This document shows positions 55,613-64,000 of a stretch of 64,000 nucleotides of DNA, one piece after another; positions within the stretch are counted from its first letter, which is position 1, and each line of letters opens with the position of its first letter. The translations under genes were made by a program, and so were the position numbers. Origin of the DNA: Hyphomicrobium sp. 12-62-95. GTDB lineage: Bacteria; Pseudomonadota; Alphaproteobacteria; Rhizobiales; Hyphomicrobiaceae. Under the pieces are notes generated by a model. That model was not told where the DNA came from and ran no database searches. It worked only from the letters and a program-made list of their open reading frames with translations. The stretch covers positions 2,147-66,146 of the forward strand of contig NCCZ01000009.1 in the NCBI GenBank assembly GCA_002279935.1. Direction: 5' to 3'.

Positions 55613-56290
55613 TCAGCCGTCTGTCTCAATGGCGTTATAAATCAGCGCGCCGATGATGGCGCCGAGGATGGGGGCGGCAAAGAAGACCCAGAGCTGGGCC
55701 AAGGGTTCGCCGCCGGCGTAGATGGCGGGGCCGAAGGAGCGGGCCGGGTTCACAGACGTGTTGGAGACCGGGATCGACATGATGTGGATCGCGGTCAGAG
55801 CGAGGCCGATGGCAAGGGGCGCGAAGCCGGCCGGGCTGCCAGGGCGCGTGGCGCCCATGATGACGATGAGGAAGAAGGCCGTCATCACGACTTCGATGAC
55901 GAAGACGCCCTGGAGGCCGACCTTCAGCATGGAGAGATCGCCGAAGCCGTTGGCGGCATAGGTGCCGCCGATGCCGCCGCCGATGAGCGAGAACACGCCG
56001 CAGCAGGAGGCTGCGCCGAGGAGTTGGGCAACGATGTACGGCAGAACCTGCGAGAAGGGGAAGCGTCCACCGACCGCGAGGCCGACCGTGACGGCGGGAT
56101 TGTAGTGGCCGCCGGAGATGTGGCCGATGGAGCGGGCCATGGCCATGACCACGATGCCGATGGCGAAGGAGACGCCCAGAATACCGGCCGCGCCAGACGG
56201 TGCACCGAAGGAATAGAAGGCGCTGCCGAGAATGGCCGCCATCAGCATGAATGTGCCGATGAACTCGGCGCCGAGTGCTTTGAAGTTCAT
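55613..56290 (-). CDS. aqpZ: Aquaporin Z
   Basis: 225 residues from the ATG at 56290. Six hydrophobic helices and the two pore motifs: GGHYNPAVTVG (first NPA) and TSVNPARSFGPAI (second NPA, with the selectivity-filter Arg just after). Water channel of the inner membrane. No glycerol-facilitator features are seen. Frame is intact. Confidence 0.95.
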   Translation of the reverse strand: MNFKALGAEFIGTFMLMAAILGSAFYSFGAPSGAAGILGVSFAIGIVVMAMARSIGHISGGHYNPAVTVGLAVGGRFPFSQVLPYIVAQLLGAASCCGVFSLIGGGIGGTYAANGFGDLSMLKVGLQGVFVIEVVMTAFFLIVIMGATRPGSPAGFAPLAIGLALTAIHIMSIPVSNTSVNPARSFGPAIYAGGEPLAQLWVFFAAPILGAIIGALIYNAIETDG

Positions 56291-56463
56291 ATCCGCTTCC
56301 CCAATGTGTCGATGACGCGTCATCCGGCGGTTGCGGGGATTTTCCCTTCGCGACGCGGACGGGCGGCTGCCGCTGATATTGCGGCGGCAGGGCCATGATT
56401 AGGGGCGAATCATATGATGCCTAAGACGCGGGCACGGGAAACACTTGTGCGCGGATGGTGGGA

Positions 56464-58473
56464 CTAGATATCCAAATCCTTGGCGAAGGCGGCGCGGTCT
56501 TGGATGAAGCGGAAGCGGGCTTCGGGTTTGGAGCCCATGAGCGCGCTGACGGTGTCGCCGAGCGTGGCCTTATCGGCTTCGGTGACTTCGACCTTGAGCA
56601 TGAGGCGTTTGCCCGGGTCCATGGTGGTGGATTTCAAATCCTTGAAGTCCATTTCGCCAAGGCCTTTGAAGCGGGTGACGTCGGGCTTCTTGTTTTTGAA
56701 CTGGGTGGCGATGATGTCGTCGCGTTCTTTTTCGGTGCGGGCGTAGGCGACATCGGCCTTGTGCGCGATTTTGTAGAGTGGCGGCACGGCGAGGTAGAGG
56801 TGTCCGTTCTCGATGAGCTCGGGCATTTCCTGATAGAAGAACGTGATGAGCAGCGAGGCGATGTGGGCGCCATCGACGTCGGCGTCGGTCATGACGATGA
56901 CGCGCTCGTAGCGCAGATCCTCGTCGCGGTATTTGGAGCCGGTGCCGACGCCGAGCGCCTGGATCAGATCCGAAAGGAGCTGGTTGGCCGACATCTTGGC
57001 GGATGAGGCGTTGGCGACGTTGAGGATCTTGCCGCGAAGGGGAAGGATCGCTTGCGTTTCGCGATTGCGGGCGCTCTTGGCGGAGCCGCCGGCGCTATCG
57101 CCTTCGACGATAAAGATTTCGGTGCCGGCCGCCTGCTGAATGGAGCAGTCGGCGAGTTTGCCGGGGAGACGCAATTTGCGCGTGGCGGACTGGCGCGAGA
57201 CTTCCTTTTCGCGGCGGCGCTTCAGGCGGTCGTCGGCCTGCTCGATGCACCATTCCAAGAGCTTGGTGGCCTGCTGCGGGCTGTCGGTGAGCCAATGGTC
57301 GAAGGCGTCCTTGACGGCGTTTTCTACGATGCGGCCGGCTTCGACAGTGGCGAGCTTGTCTTTGGTCTGGCCCTGGAATTCGGGTTCGCGGATGAAGATG
57401 GAGAGCATCGCGGCGGCGGTGCCCATCACGTCTTCGGCGGTGATCTGGGCGGCCTTCTTGTTGCCGACGCGTTCGCCGAATTCGCGCAGCGATTTGGACA
57501 GCGCGGAGCGGAAGCCGTTTTCGTGCGTGCCGCCTTCGCCGGTGGGAATGGTGTTGCAGTAGGAGCGGCAGAAGCCGTCTTCGTCGGAGATCCAGGCGAC
57601 GGCCCATTCGACGGAGCCGTGCTTGCCTTCTTTTTCGATGTTACCGGCAAAGATCTCTTTGGTGACGAGCGTCTGGCCGGTGATTTCGGAGGCGAGATAA
57701 TCCTTCAGTCCGCCGGGGAAGTGGAAGACGGCTTCGGCGGGCGTGTCGTCCTTGATGAGGGACGGATCGCAAGACCAACGAATCTCGACGCCGCCAAACA
57801 GGTAGGCTTTAGAGCGCGCCATCTTGAGCAGGCGGGCGGGTTTGAAGTGGGCGCCCTTGCCGAAGATTTGTTCGTCGGGTTTGAAGCGAACTTTAGTGCC
57901 GCGGCGATTGTGGATCGCGCCCAGCTTTTCGAGCTTGGTGATGGGTGTGCCGCGCGAGAAGACCATGCGGTAGAGCTGCTGGCCGCGGGCGACTTCGACT
58001 TCGCAGGTCTCGGCCAGCGCGTTGACGACCGAGACGCCGACGCCGTGCAGGCCGCCGGAGGTGGCATAGGCCTTGCCGTCGAATTTGCCACCGGCGTGCA
58101 GCGTGCACATGATGACTTCGAGCGCGCTCTTCTTGGGATATTTGGGGTGCGGGTCCACGGGGATGCCGCGGCCATTGTCGGCGACGGAGAGGAACCCGTC
58201 AGCATCGAGGCGGACTTCGATAAAGGAGGCGTGGCCGGCGACGGCCTCGTCCATGGAATTGTCGATGACTTCGGCGAAGAGATGGTGCAGCGCCTTTTCA
58301 TCCGTGCCGCCGATGTACATGCCGGGTCGGCGGCGCACGGGTTCGAGGCCTTCGAGGACCTCGATGTCGGCGGCCGTATAGTTGTCGGAGGCGTCACCCG
58401 ATTTACGGCGGGCGGCTTTGTCATTCATGTCGGTATCCAGTGCGGCGAAGAGATCGCTTTGCGATCGGGCCAT
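56464..58473 (-). CDS. parE: DNA topoisomerase IV subunit B
   Basis: 669 residues from the ATG at 58473. GHKL ATPase: EVIDNSMDEAVAG, DNGRGIPVD, GGLHGVGVSVVNAL. Toprim domain: EGDSAGGSAKSARNR and MTDADVDGAHI; C-terminal GLGEMDFKDLKSTTMD region. Length and lack of the GyrB insertion favour ParE over GyrB. Decatenates replicated chromosomes with ParC, which is not in the window. Confidence 0.93.
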   Translation of the reverse strand: MARSQSDLFAALDTDMNDKAARRKSGDASDNYTAADIEVLEGLEPVRRRPGMYIGGTDEKALHHLFAEVIDNSMDEAVAGHASFIEVRLDADGFLSVADNGRGIPVDPHPKYPKKSALEVIMCTLHAGGKFDGKAYATSGGLHGVGVSVVNALAETCEVEVARGQQLYRMVFSRGTPITKLEKLGAIHNRRGTKVRFKPDEQIFGKGAHFKPARLLKMARSKAYLFGGVEIRWSCDPSLIKDDTPAEAVFHFPGGLKDYLASEITGQTLVTKEIFAGNIEKEGKHGSVEWAVAWISDEDGFCRSYCNTIPTGEGGTHENGFRSALSKSLREFGERVGNKKAAQITAEDVMGTAAAMLSIFIREPEFQGQTKDKLATVEAGRIVENAVKDAFDHWLTDSPQQATKLLEWCIEQADDRLKRRREKEVSRQSATRKLRLPGKLADCSIQQAAGTEIFIVEGDSAGGSAKSARNRETQAILPLRGKILNVANASSAKMSANQLLSDLIQALGVGTGSKYRDEDLRYERVIVMTDADVDGAHIASLLITFFYQEMPELIENGHLYLAVPPLYKIAHKADVAYARTEKERDDIIATQFKNKKPDVTRFKGLGEMDFKDLKSTTMDPGKRLMLKVEVTEADKATLGDTVSALMGSKPEARFRFIQDRAAFAKDLDI

Positions 58474-58642
58474 GCGCGGCTCCCCTCGGGACGAGGTCCG
58501 GTCCTGCGGCGGACGCGGAACAGGGCGCGCGGGCCCGAATCTGGTGGTGTCAGTCGTTGCGTCAGGTCGCACGGATGGGGCTGGCAATCAAGCTGCGTCA
58601 GGGACACAGCCAAGGTGCTTGGTGTAGTCCGCGCCAATTAAA

Positions 58643-59497
58643 TCAAGGGCTTGATAGCAGCCATTGGTTGAGGGCGAGGCCTATGATCAACAGGACGGCG
58701 AGGCGATAGAGGCGGATATGGAAGCCGCGCTGGCCGAGAAAGTCGCCGGCCGCGTAGCCGACTGTGAGGATAATGGCGAAGAGATATTTGACGGTCTCCC
58801 TGCCGCCGGCGCCGTCGTAAGTGGCCGAGGAGGCATCGGGATCGTGGCCCAGTAGGAAGACGATGGCGAGGATGCCCATGATGGCGAGGCTTGGCCACGT
58901 CATGCCGTCGAGGAAGCCCCAGCGGCGTTGAAGCGGCGTGCCGGAGATGATCGCTGACATGCGCGCGCCGAGGCCAATAAGCATGAGGAATGCGGCCAGC
59001 GCGATGGCGGCCTGGAGATGCGAATGGGGGTAGAAGCCGATCTCGTCGTAACGGTCGAGCCAGAAGTTTGAACTCGTCGTCATCCACCAGCCGAGGATGT
59101 CCATGAACGGACGCGACAGGGGGATGATCATGGCAAGTTGAGAGAAGACGGTGAGCGCTGCGCCGGCCATGCCGAGGAGGGCTAAGCTTTCGCGCGCGAG
59201 CCAGCCGCCGACAGAACCGGCGGGGCGGGTGGCGTTGGTTGACGGCGCGGGATTTGGCGGCGCGCTGGGCGGCGGTGATTTGGGGACGCGCGGGCGCGTC
59301 TTCGGCACGGTCGGTGCGGGGACTGTTAAGACCTGTTCTTCGTCTTCGTCGCCGATCTCGTCATCGGCGGCTGTGAGGCGCGGGTCGCGTGCCAACGGCT
59401 TTTTGGGGCGGTCCGGCGTGAGGCGCCAGCGCGGCCACGGGAAGGCGGGTGCGCGCTGGACGGTGGGCGTGCGGCCGGAGAGATCGGGCTTGGTCAT
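58643..59497 (-). CDS. Hypothetical multi-pass membrane protein
   Basis: 284 residues from the ATG at 59497. A Pro-rich, charged N-terminal ~85 residues (DDEIGDEDEEQVL) is followed by about five hydrophobic segments (LALLGMAGAALTVFSQLAMI; AAIALAAFLMLIGLG; WPSLAIMGILAIVFLLG; LFAIILTVGYAAG; LAVLLIIGLALNQWLL). No family recognised. The next small membrane gene lies 10 bases upstream and is probably co-transcribed. Confidence 0.7.
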   Translation of the reverse strand: MTKPDLSGRTPTVQRAPAFPWPRWRLTPDRPKKPLARDPRLTAADDEIGDEDEEQVLTVPAPTVPKTRPRVPKSPPPSAPPNPAPSTNATRPAGSVGGWLARESLALLGMAGAALTVFSQLAMIIPLSRPFMDILGWWMTTSSNFWLDRYDEIGFYPHSHLQAAIALAAFLMLIGLGARMSAIISGTPLQRRWGFLDGMTWPSLAIMGILAIVFLLGHDPDASSATYDGAGGRETVKYLFAIILTVGYAAGDFLGQRGFHIRLYRLAVLLIIGLALNQWLLSSP

Positions 59498-59507
59498 CGG
59501 GGCGGCT

Positions 59508-59702
59508 TTACAACTTTTGACGCATGACGAACGCCAGAATACCGGCCACGGCGCCGATGCAGGCGGCGGCAAGAACTTCGAGCAGCACAACATCGGCCAA
59601 GGTGCCATCGCCCCACCAGGCGGTGTTCCCTACGGTATAGACGATGCCGATGGCCGCGCCGAGAGTGCCGGCGAACATGGCGTCCTGATTGGTGAGGTTC
59701 AT
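59508..59702 (-). CDS. Small membrane protein
   Basis: 64 residues with two hydrophobic stretches (AGTLGAAIGIVYTVGNTAWW; LLEVLAAACIGAVAGILAFV), first gene of a two-gene minus-strand unit with the membrane protein at 58643-59497. No family recognised. Confidence 0.6.
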   Translation of the reverse strand: MNLTNQDAMFAGTLGAAIGIVYTVGNTAWWGDGTLADVVLLEVLAAACIGAVAGILAFVMRQKL

Positions 59703-59928
59703 GGTGGGCCGTATGGATTCCGCTGTCTTGCCGCTGGTGCCATCGTGACGGGTGCGCCGCGCGGGATCAAGGGTGTTGGAGCGCTTGCGTGAATGGAGCG
59801 CTGCCAGCGGCCAGGATCGTAACGTAAATGGATCATGCCAGATCGCACGCCGGGCATATTTGTTTTAATTTCGGGACGCGGGCGCAGATGTCCAACGTTG
59901 TGACGCAGGTTTTAAAAGAGGTGCTGCC

Positions 59929-60990
59929 ATGTGGGTGATCGATGTCTTGGCGGCGTTGCGCCGGCGTGTTGCGTACGGGTTATTTATTTTTGCCGGCGGG
60001 ATCGTTGCTGGGTCCGCGCTCGTGCTGCCGGCTGGGGCTGAGGATGTGCAGGAGGCTCTTGGGAAGGCCAATACTTACATTGAGGCGGCCAAGAATACGG
60101 AGCGGGCGGTCGAGTCCTGGGAGCGGTATGCGAGCTGGGTCAATATGAAGACCGGGCCGACGGGCAAGGAGCGTTACCTCAGTTACGGGATGTACGAGCT
60201 TTACGGCGTGGAGCCGCTGCTCAAGGAAGCGCGCGATGCGGCCGGACGTGAGCCGCGGGCCGAGGCCGTCGATGCCGCGATGGTGAAGTACATTGCCGCA
60301 TATGAGGCGCTGGCGCCTGTGATGACGGAGGCGGCGGCGTATTATGAGCGTCAGGGATACGAGGCAGACAAGATGGCGCTGGGCAAGTCGCTGCATCCCA
60401 AGATGGTGCCGCTTGCCACCGCTTTCATAGCCGAACGTAAGGCGATGCTGCCGCTGCTGCGTGCGCATATCGGAGAGGTGCAGGCGCTCGAGGTGGCGGC
60501 GCTTGAGGCCAAGGACGGGCGTACGGCGGCGTTCCATACGGCGAACGTGATGGCTGCGCTGCATCGCGTGATGGATACGTTTCCGCGCGAGAGACCAGAG
60601 CAGATGAACGCCGATGAAATGGATCAGATGATGGCGGAGATCGGTCCGGATACGTCCGGCGAAAAGTTCGAACAGTTGATATCCGGCGTGAAGCCGTCGA
60701 ATGCGACCATCGACGTGGCGCGATTTGGTGCGGCGCTGGATGCCTACGCTCAAGCGGTGGAGGGGTTTGAGGGTTTTACGGGTGAGAAGCCGAAGGACTT
60801 CGCGAAATTCAAGCCGATGCCGGGCGAGATGCGAATTGTGTTGCAGGAGTTTCAAAAGCCGCTCGCGAAAAGCGGGGGGCGGGAGTTCGACGGCGGCGGG
60901 CAGATGGTGATGCGCATTACCCAGCGGTACTACGACATGATGAACGAGAGCCAATCCGTCTGGGGCAGCCGGCTGAGGCATCTGCCGTAG
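59929..60990 (+). CDS. DUF3829/YiiG-like exported protein
   Basis: 353 residues. An uncleaved or late signal segment at about 15-36 (VAYGLFIFAGGIVAGSALVL, AGA), then a helical domain: KANTYIEAAKNTERAVESWE, MKYIAAYEAL, YERQGYEADKMALGKSLHPK. This arrangement of a leading YI-x-x-N helix and later KSLHP matches DUF3829 proteins of unknown function, some of them lipoproteins. Here no lipobox is seen. Confidence 0.72.
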   Translation: MWVIDVLAALRRRVAYGLFIFAGGIVAGSALVLPAGAEDVQEALGKANTYIEAAKNTERAVESWERYASWVNMKTGPTGKERYLSYGMYELYGVEPLLKEARDAAGREPRAEAVDAAMVKYIAAYEALAPVMTEAAAYYERQGYEADKMALGKSLHPKMVPLATAFIAERKAMLPLLRAHIGEVQALEVAALEAKDGRTAAFHTANVMAALHRVMDTFPRERPEQMNADEMDQMMAEIGPDTSGEKFEQLISGVKPSNATIDVARFGAALDAYAQAVEGFEGFTGEKPKDFAKFKPMPGEMRIVLQEFQKPLAKSGGREFDGGGQMVMRITQRYYDMMNESQSVWGSRLRHLP

Positions 60991-61088
60991 GCCGTCTGCG
61001 GTTCGCGTTCAACTCTCATGGGCGGTGCGTGCCGCGCCGCTCCCGCCCGAAGGTTGGAACAGCGCGAACCGCTTCGTCGAGGTTCGGC

Positions 61089-61316
61089 TTAGAGCGGCCG
61101 GCCCTTGGCGAACGTGTCAACGTCGGTCAGGGCCTGGGCCCGTTCGATGTTGTACTTGGACTGCACCTGGTTGATCAGATCGTCTTTGTCTTTCAGTGCC
61201 GCGATTTCGTCGGCGGAGAACTTGCCCCAGCGTTGGGCGATGTCGCCGCGCATACCGCCATTTTTTGCGGCCATGTATGCTGCATTGGCCTTTTCAGCCT
61301 GGATTGGACTGGACAT
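61089..61316 (-). CDS. CsbD-like stress protein
   Basis: 75 residues. The middle-to-end, RGDIAQRWGKFSADEIAALK, DKDDLINQVQSKYNIERAQA, resembles CsbD (K-x-RWGKLTDDDL...GKxDQLxGKIQExYGxSxExA). CsbD-like genes respond to general stress; function unknown. The 235-base AT-rich region upstream (61317-61551) has no gene and should hold its promoter. Confidence 0.65.
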   Translation of the reverse strand: MSSPIQAEKANAAYMAAKNGGMRGDIAQRWGKFSADEIAALKDKDDLINQVQSKYNIERAQALTDVDTFAKGRPL

Positions 61317-61551
61317 GAGAACCTCATAAGTATGACTGGGGAAATGCTGATCTGAGTTTTAGTTTTCAAACCATTTTCGATACATAACAGGAAAATACGT
61401 TTGCGACGTAATTTAAATGCGGCGTCGAGAACTATAATGTTCCGATTTTTTCAGTGAATTTTTTGTTTTCGGGCGCGCGGTTGTTTGTTCGCTTTTGATT
61501 GTTGCTGTGTTGGTGACGGGCGCCGCTGGACGTTGCCCGGTGTTGCTGTCT

Positions 61552-61923
61552 CTACTCTGAGCTTAGATGCCTGAGTGCCTCATCCCAGTTGCGGCCGTCG
61601 AAGGGTTCGATGACGAGGGAGGGGATGGGCGTGTCGAGGCAGCGGACGTTGACGTCGATACCGTCGGGGTTGGAGCGGGGAACGTAGAACGATTTAATGC
61701 CGCAGGTTTTGCAGAATGTGTGCTGGGCGACGCCGGTGTTGAAGGTGTAGCGCGTGAGAATTTCCTGGCCGGTGAGCAGGCGGAACTTTGCTTTCGGTAC
61801 GATCAAATGCAGGAAGCCGGCCTTGGCGCAGATCGAGCAGTTACAATCCTGCGCAACGATGGTTTCGGGCGCTTCGACTTCGAAGGTGACGGCGCGGCAG
61901 TGGCAGCTCCCTTGGTAAATCAT
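61552..61923 (-). CDS. GFA-family (glutathione-dependent formaldehyde-activating-like) zinc protein
   Basis: 123 residues from the ATG at 61923; the longer frame has no convincing start. Zinc-binding motifs in order: GSCHCRAVTFEVE, DCNCSICAKAGFLHL and HTFCKTCGIKSFY, the complete Mss4-like fold. Despite the family name, most members have no proven formaldehyde activity. The small gene at 61931-62065 precedes it. Confidence 0.9.
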   Translation of the reverse strand: MIYQGSCHCRAVTFEVEAPETIVAQDCNCSICAKAGFLHLIVPKAKFRLLTGQEILTRYTFNTGVAQHTFCKTCGIKSFYVPRSNPDGIDVNVRCLDTPIPSLVIEPFDGRNWDEALRHLSSE

Positions 61924-61930
61924 CGGATGC

Positions 61931-62065
61931 TTACTGCACTCCCGCAGCCGGTGTGATTTGATTTTCGACGCCGGCAACGTCGGCTTCGGCAAACACGAAC
62001 AGATAGGCCAGCATGGCCAACACGCACAGCGTTGCTGCGACCGTCATCATTTTGTTGGAGAGCAT
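61931..62065 (-). CDS. Small single-pass membrane protein, 44 residues
   Basis: Found by reading the minus strand: ATG at 62065, TAA at 61931-61933. One hydrophobic helix (VAATLCVLAMLAYLFVFAEA) after MLSNKMMT, then a short polar tail (DVAGVENQITPAAGVQ). Lies 7 bases upstream of the GFA-family start on the same strand and 37 bases downstream of the pirin stop. Plausible small protein; no family recognised. Confidence 0.45.
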   Translation of the reverse strand: MLSNKMMTVAATLCVLAMLAYLFVFAEADVAGVENQITPAAGVQ

Positions 62066-62102
62066 TGGAAGCGTGACCTCGTCAAACGGGTTGATGGACA
62101 GT

Positions 62103-63020
62103 TTAATCCGGTAGTGGGATGAATTCAGCGGCGTCGCCGGGGACGGTGTCGAAGCGGCCTTGGCGCCAGTCTTCCTTGGCTTGGTCGATGCGCTCTTTGG
62201 ACGACGAGACGAAATTCCACCAGATATGGCGCGGGCCGTCCATGGGTTCGCCGCCGACGATCATGAGGCGGGATTGGGTGAGCGCGAGGATGGAGATGCG
62301 GTCGCCGGGACGGAAGACGAGCAGGCGGCCGGGGCCGAAGGTTTCGCCGGCGATGTCGATTTCGCCGGAGACGATGAAGATGCCGCGCTCGTCGTAATCG
62401 GAATCGAGGGGGAGGACGGCGCCGGGGGCGAGGACGGCTTCGGCGTATACGCAATCATGCGGGAACTGGGCGGGCGAGGTTTGGCCGAACATCGATCCCA
62501 TGATGAGACGCACGCGTTTGCCTTCGCCCATGATGCGGGGGAGTTCGGCTTCGGTGTGGTGAATGAAGGCGGGCGCGTTCTCTTCGTGGGATTTTGGCAA
62601 GGCCGCCCAGGCCTGAATGCCGAACAGGCGCGGGCCGGTGGCTTTGACGTCAGGTGCCGTGCGCTCGGAATGGACGATGCCGCGGCCCGCGGTCATGAGG
62701 TTCAGAGCGCCGGGGCGGATCGCGAGTTCCGTGCCGAGGCTGTCGCGGTGCATGATTTCGCCGTCGAAAAGATAGGTGACGGTGGAGAGGCCGATGTGGG
62801 GATGGGGCCGGACGTCGATACCTTGGCCGATCAAGAACTCGGCCGGGCCCATCTGATCGAAAAAGATGAAGGGCCCGATCATTTGTTTGCCGGCTGCCGG
62901 TAGCGCGCGGCGAACTTCGAAGCCGCCGAGGTCGCGGGCGCGCGGGACGATCACCTGCTCGATGACGTCACAGGCTTTGGCGTCGCCGGGTTTGGGGTCT
63001 GCATCGGGGAGCCAGCTCAC
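62103..63020 (-). CDS. Pirin family protein
   Basis: 305 residues from a GTG at 63020, chosen over an upstream ATG because GAGGAGAG lies just before it and homology begins at once. N-terminal cupin with the metal site PHPHIGLSTVTYLF and the MTAGRGIVHSE motif; C-terminal pirin domain (YDERGIFIVSGEIDIAGE; GEPMDGPRHIWWNFVSSS). Iron-binding cupin; some members are quercetinases or redox sensors. Confidence 0.93.
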   Translation of the reverse strand: MSWLPDADPKPGDAKACDVIEQVIVPRARDLGGFEVRRALPAAGKQMIGPFIFFDQMGPAEFLIGQGIDVRPHPHIGLSTVTYLFDGEIMHRDSLGTELAIRPGALNLMTAGRGIVHSERTAPDVKATGPRLFGIQAWAALPKSHEENAPAFIHHTEAELPRIMGEGKRVRLIMGSMFGQTSPAQFPHDCVYAEAVLAPGAVLPLDSDYDERGIFIVSGEIDIAGETFGPGRLLVFRPGDRISILALTQSRLMIVGGEPMDGPRHIWWNFVSSSKERIDQAKEDWRQGRFDTVPGDAAEFIPLPD

Positions 63021-63106
63021 GGTTCTCTCCTCACGTTTGGTTCTGAGGGCGAGAGTGGCACGCGCGGCCCGGCGATAAAAGGCTGAGGACTGTGCAGGAT
63101 GGTGCG

Positions 63107-63361
63107 TTACAGCACCAGGGCGGCTGCGCCAAATATCACGGCGATCCCGATGAACAGCCAAGCGACGATGCCGGCTTCGGGGATACCCATGTAGGCCAGA
63201 GCGCCGACGACGAGGAACGCGGCGGCCGATCCCCAGAAGGCGGGGCTCTTGGTCTTGGGCCAGAGATTATAAACGATGCGGCCGACAATCGCTGCGCCGA
63301 CCGTGATCAAAACCATCAATCCCACGCGCTGCGGATCCTGAAACATCGCAGTCCAGTCCAT
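63107..63361 (-). CDS. Small membrane protein, three hydrophobic segments
   Basis: 84 residues: GLMVLITVGAAIVGRIVYNL, AFWGSAAAFLVVGALAYMGI and GIVAWLFIGIAVIFGAAALV. The N-terminus is MDWTAMFQDPQR. No family recognised; located 86 bases upstream of pirin with no clear co-transcription evidence. Confidence 0.6.
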   Translation of the reverse strand: MDWTAMFQDPQRVGLMVLITVGAAIVGRIVYNLWPKTKSPAFWGSAAAFLVVGALAYMGIPEAGIVAWLFIGIAVIFGAAALVL

Positions 63362-63502
63362 GGTGTTTTTCCCTCCGTGATTCTCCGGGGGTACCGTGGC
63401 ACGAGTGAGCGGCGTCGGAAAAGGGCGATCAGGGGCTGATTGTGACGGGGAGTTGCGCTAATCTCTGGCTTGATTTGCCAAACCGATCCTTGGAGCCATG
63501 CT

Positions 63503-63859
63503 ATGGGCGACTGCAAACTTCCGCACCATGAGAACCACGCGCACCAGCACGGGCCCGGCTGTGGGCATACGGCTGTGAAGCATGGCGATCACCTCGATTA
63601 TCTTCATGATGGTCATCTGCACCACATGCACACGGGGCACGTGGACGAGCACGCCATCGAGGTCTCGGCGAAGAACCCGGATGTGTGCACGCCGCAGCAT
63701 CAGTGCGCCGGACATGCGCCCGGACATGTTCACGGGCCCGGGTGCGGGCATGAGGCCGTGCCGCATGGGGATCATGTCGACTATCTGGTCGACGGGCATC
63801 TGCATCATCCCCACGGCGACCATTGCGACGATCATGGGCCGGTCGAGGTTGTGAAGTAG
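63503..63859 (+). CDS. Histidine-rich repeat protein, likely metal-binding
   Basis: 118 residues from the ATG at 63503. Two tandem copies of a ~37-residue unit: HGPGCGHTAVKHGDHLDYLH with DGHLHHMHTGHVDEH, and HGPGCGHEAVPHGDHVDYLV with DGHLHHPHGDHCDDH. Roughly a quarter of the residues are His, with GCGH cysteines, a composition suited to zinc or nickel binding or storage. No signal peptide, so cytoplasmic. Confidence 0.8.
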   Translation: MGDCKLPHHENHAHQHGPGCGHTAVKHGDHLDYLHDGHLHHMHTGHVDEHAIEVSAKNPDVCTPQHQCAGHAPGHVHGPGCGHEAVPHGDHVDYLVDGHLHHPHGDHCDDHGPVEVVK

Positions 63860-63892
63860 GCGCGGCGGCCGGACGGCGCACAGGGAGACAGT

Positions 63893-64000
63893 ATGATCGA
63901 TCTGCTCGTGCGGGTGGTGGGCAGCGCCGTCATTGGCTGGGCGCTGGGTGGTGCAGCCGAAACCGTGGTGTCGCGAACGTTTACTGGCGGTGGCGCGCAG
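63893..64000 (+). CDS. Start of an unidentified gene, cut by the window edge
   Basis: ATG at 63893 preceded by CAGGGAGACAGT (GGGAG ribosome-binding site), 33 bases after the histidine-rich gene. The 36 residues visible (MIDLLVRVVGSAVIGWALGG, AAETVV) suggest an N-terminal membrane helix. Too short to identify. Confidence 0.5.
   Translation, partial: MIDLLVRVVGSAVIGWALGGAAETVVSRTFTGGGAQ

Noticed and set aside
57052..58641. Plus-strand open frame of 529 residues opposite parE
   Set aside because: Gly/Ala/Asp-rich shadow of parE codons with no domain; typical high-GC antisense artefact.

Overview
The window looks like chromosome of a high-GC alphaproteobacterium, probably Hyphomicrobiales (Hyphomicrobium/Rhodomicrobium-like). 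The evidence is gene content: an Rrf2-iscR/sufBCDS-sufT-sufA block, a bactofilin, a YhdP/AsmA-like giant protein, LysR next to a MEKHLA protein, and ParE. The assignment to order is inference; no rRNA or complete tRNA is present.

Left part (1 to about 27,710): an accessory island. It carries a partial VanX-like dipeptidase, a YecA-like protein, a FecR-domain protein and a WYL regulator. The regulator is divergent from a complete type I-F CRISPR-Cas operon in unusual order: cas8f-cas5f-cas7f-cas6f-cas1-cas2/3. The operon runs into a very large CRISPR array of 95 repeats and 94 spacers, every spacer 32 bp. The far end of this array abuts a truncated IS3-type transposase. Then come two tightly coupled genes, a SNF2/RapA-type helicase and an Hsp70-fold ATPase, followed by a second small array (7 repeats) with the same repeat and orientation. 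The rest of the island is a coupled AlpA-type regulator operon, a HipBA toxin-antitoxin pair with repeated operator half-sites, and a P4-type tyrosine integrase. It ends in a 51-bp 3' fragment of a tRNA-Pro(GGG) gene, which is most simply read as the attachment-site copy marking the right edge. The intact tRNA should lie left of this window.

Right part (27,715 to 64,000): housekeeping chromosome. It includes LysR/MEKHLA, IPP isomerase, an L-2-hydroxyglutarate-dehydrogenase-like flavoprotein, bactofilin, Bcp peroxiredoxin, the YhdP-like protein, TyrS, AnmK, an alpha/beta hydrolase, the SUF iron-sulfur cluster operon (with two cysteine desulfurases), an orphan FtsX-type permease, SufA, TfoX-N, an RhlE-like helicase, AqpZ, ParE, CsbD-like, GFA-family and pirin proteins, and several small membrane proteins.

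The most interesting parts are the helicase/Hsp70 pair lodged between two CRISPR arrays (a candidate defence module I cannot match to a named system) and the spacer record itself. Two spacers in the newer part of array 1 (S17, S21) have diverged counterparts in the oldest part (S81, S83), acquired in the same relative order. That suggests two separate encounters with related invaders.
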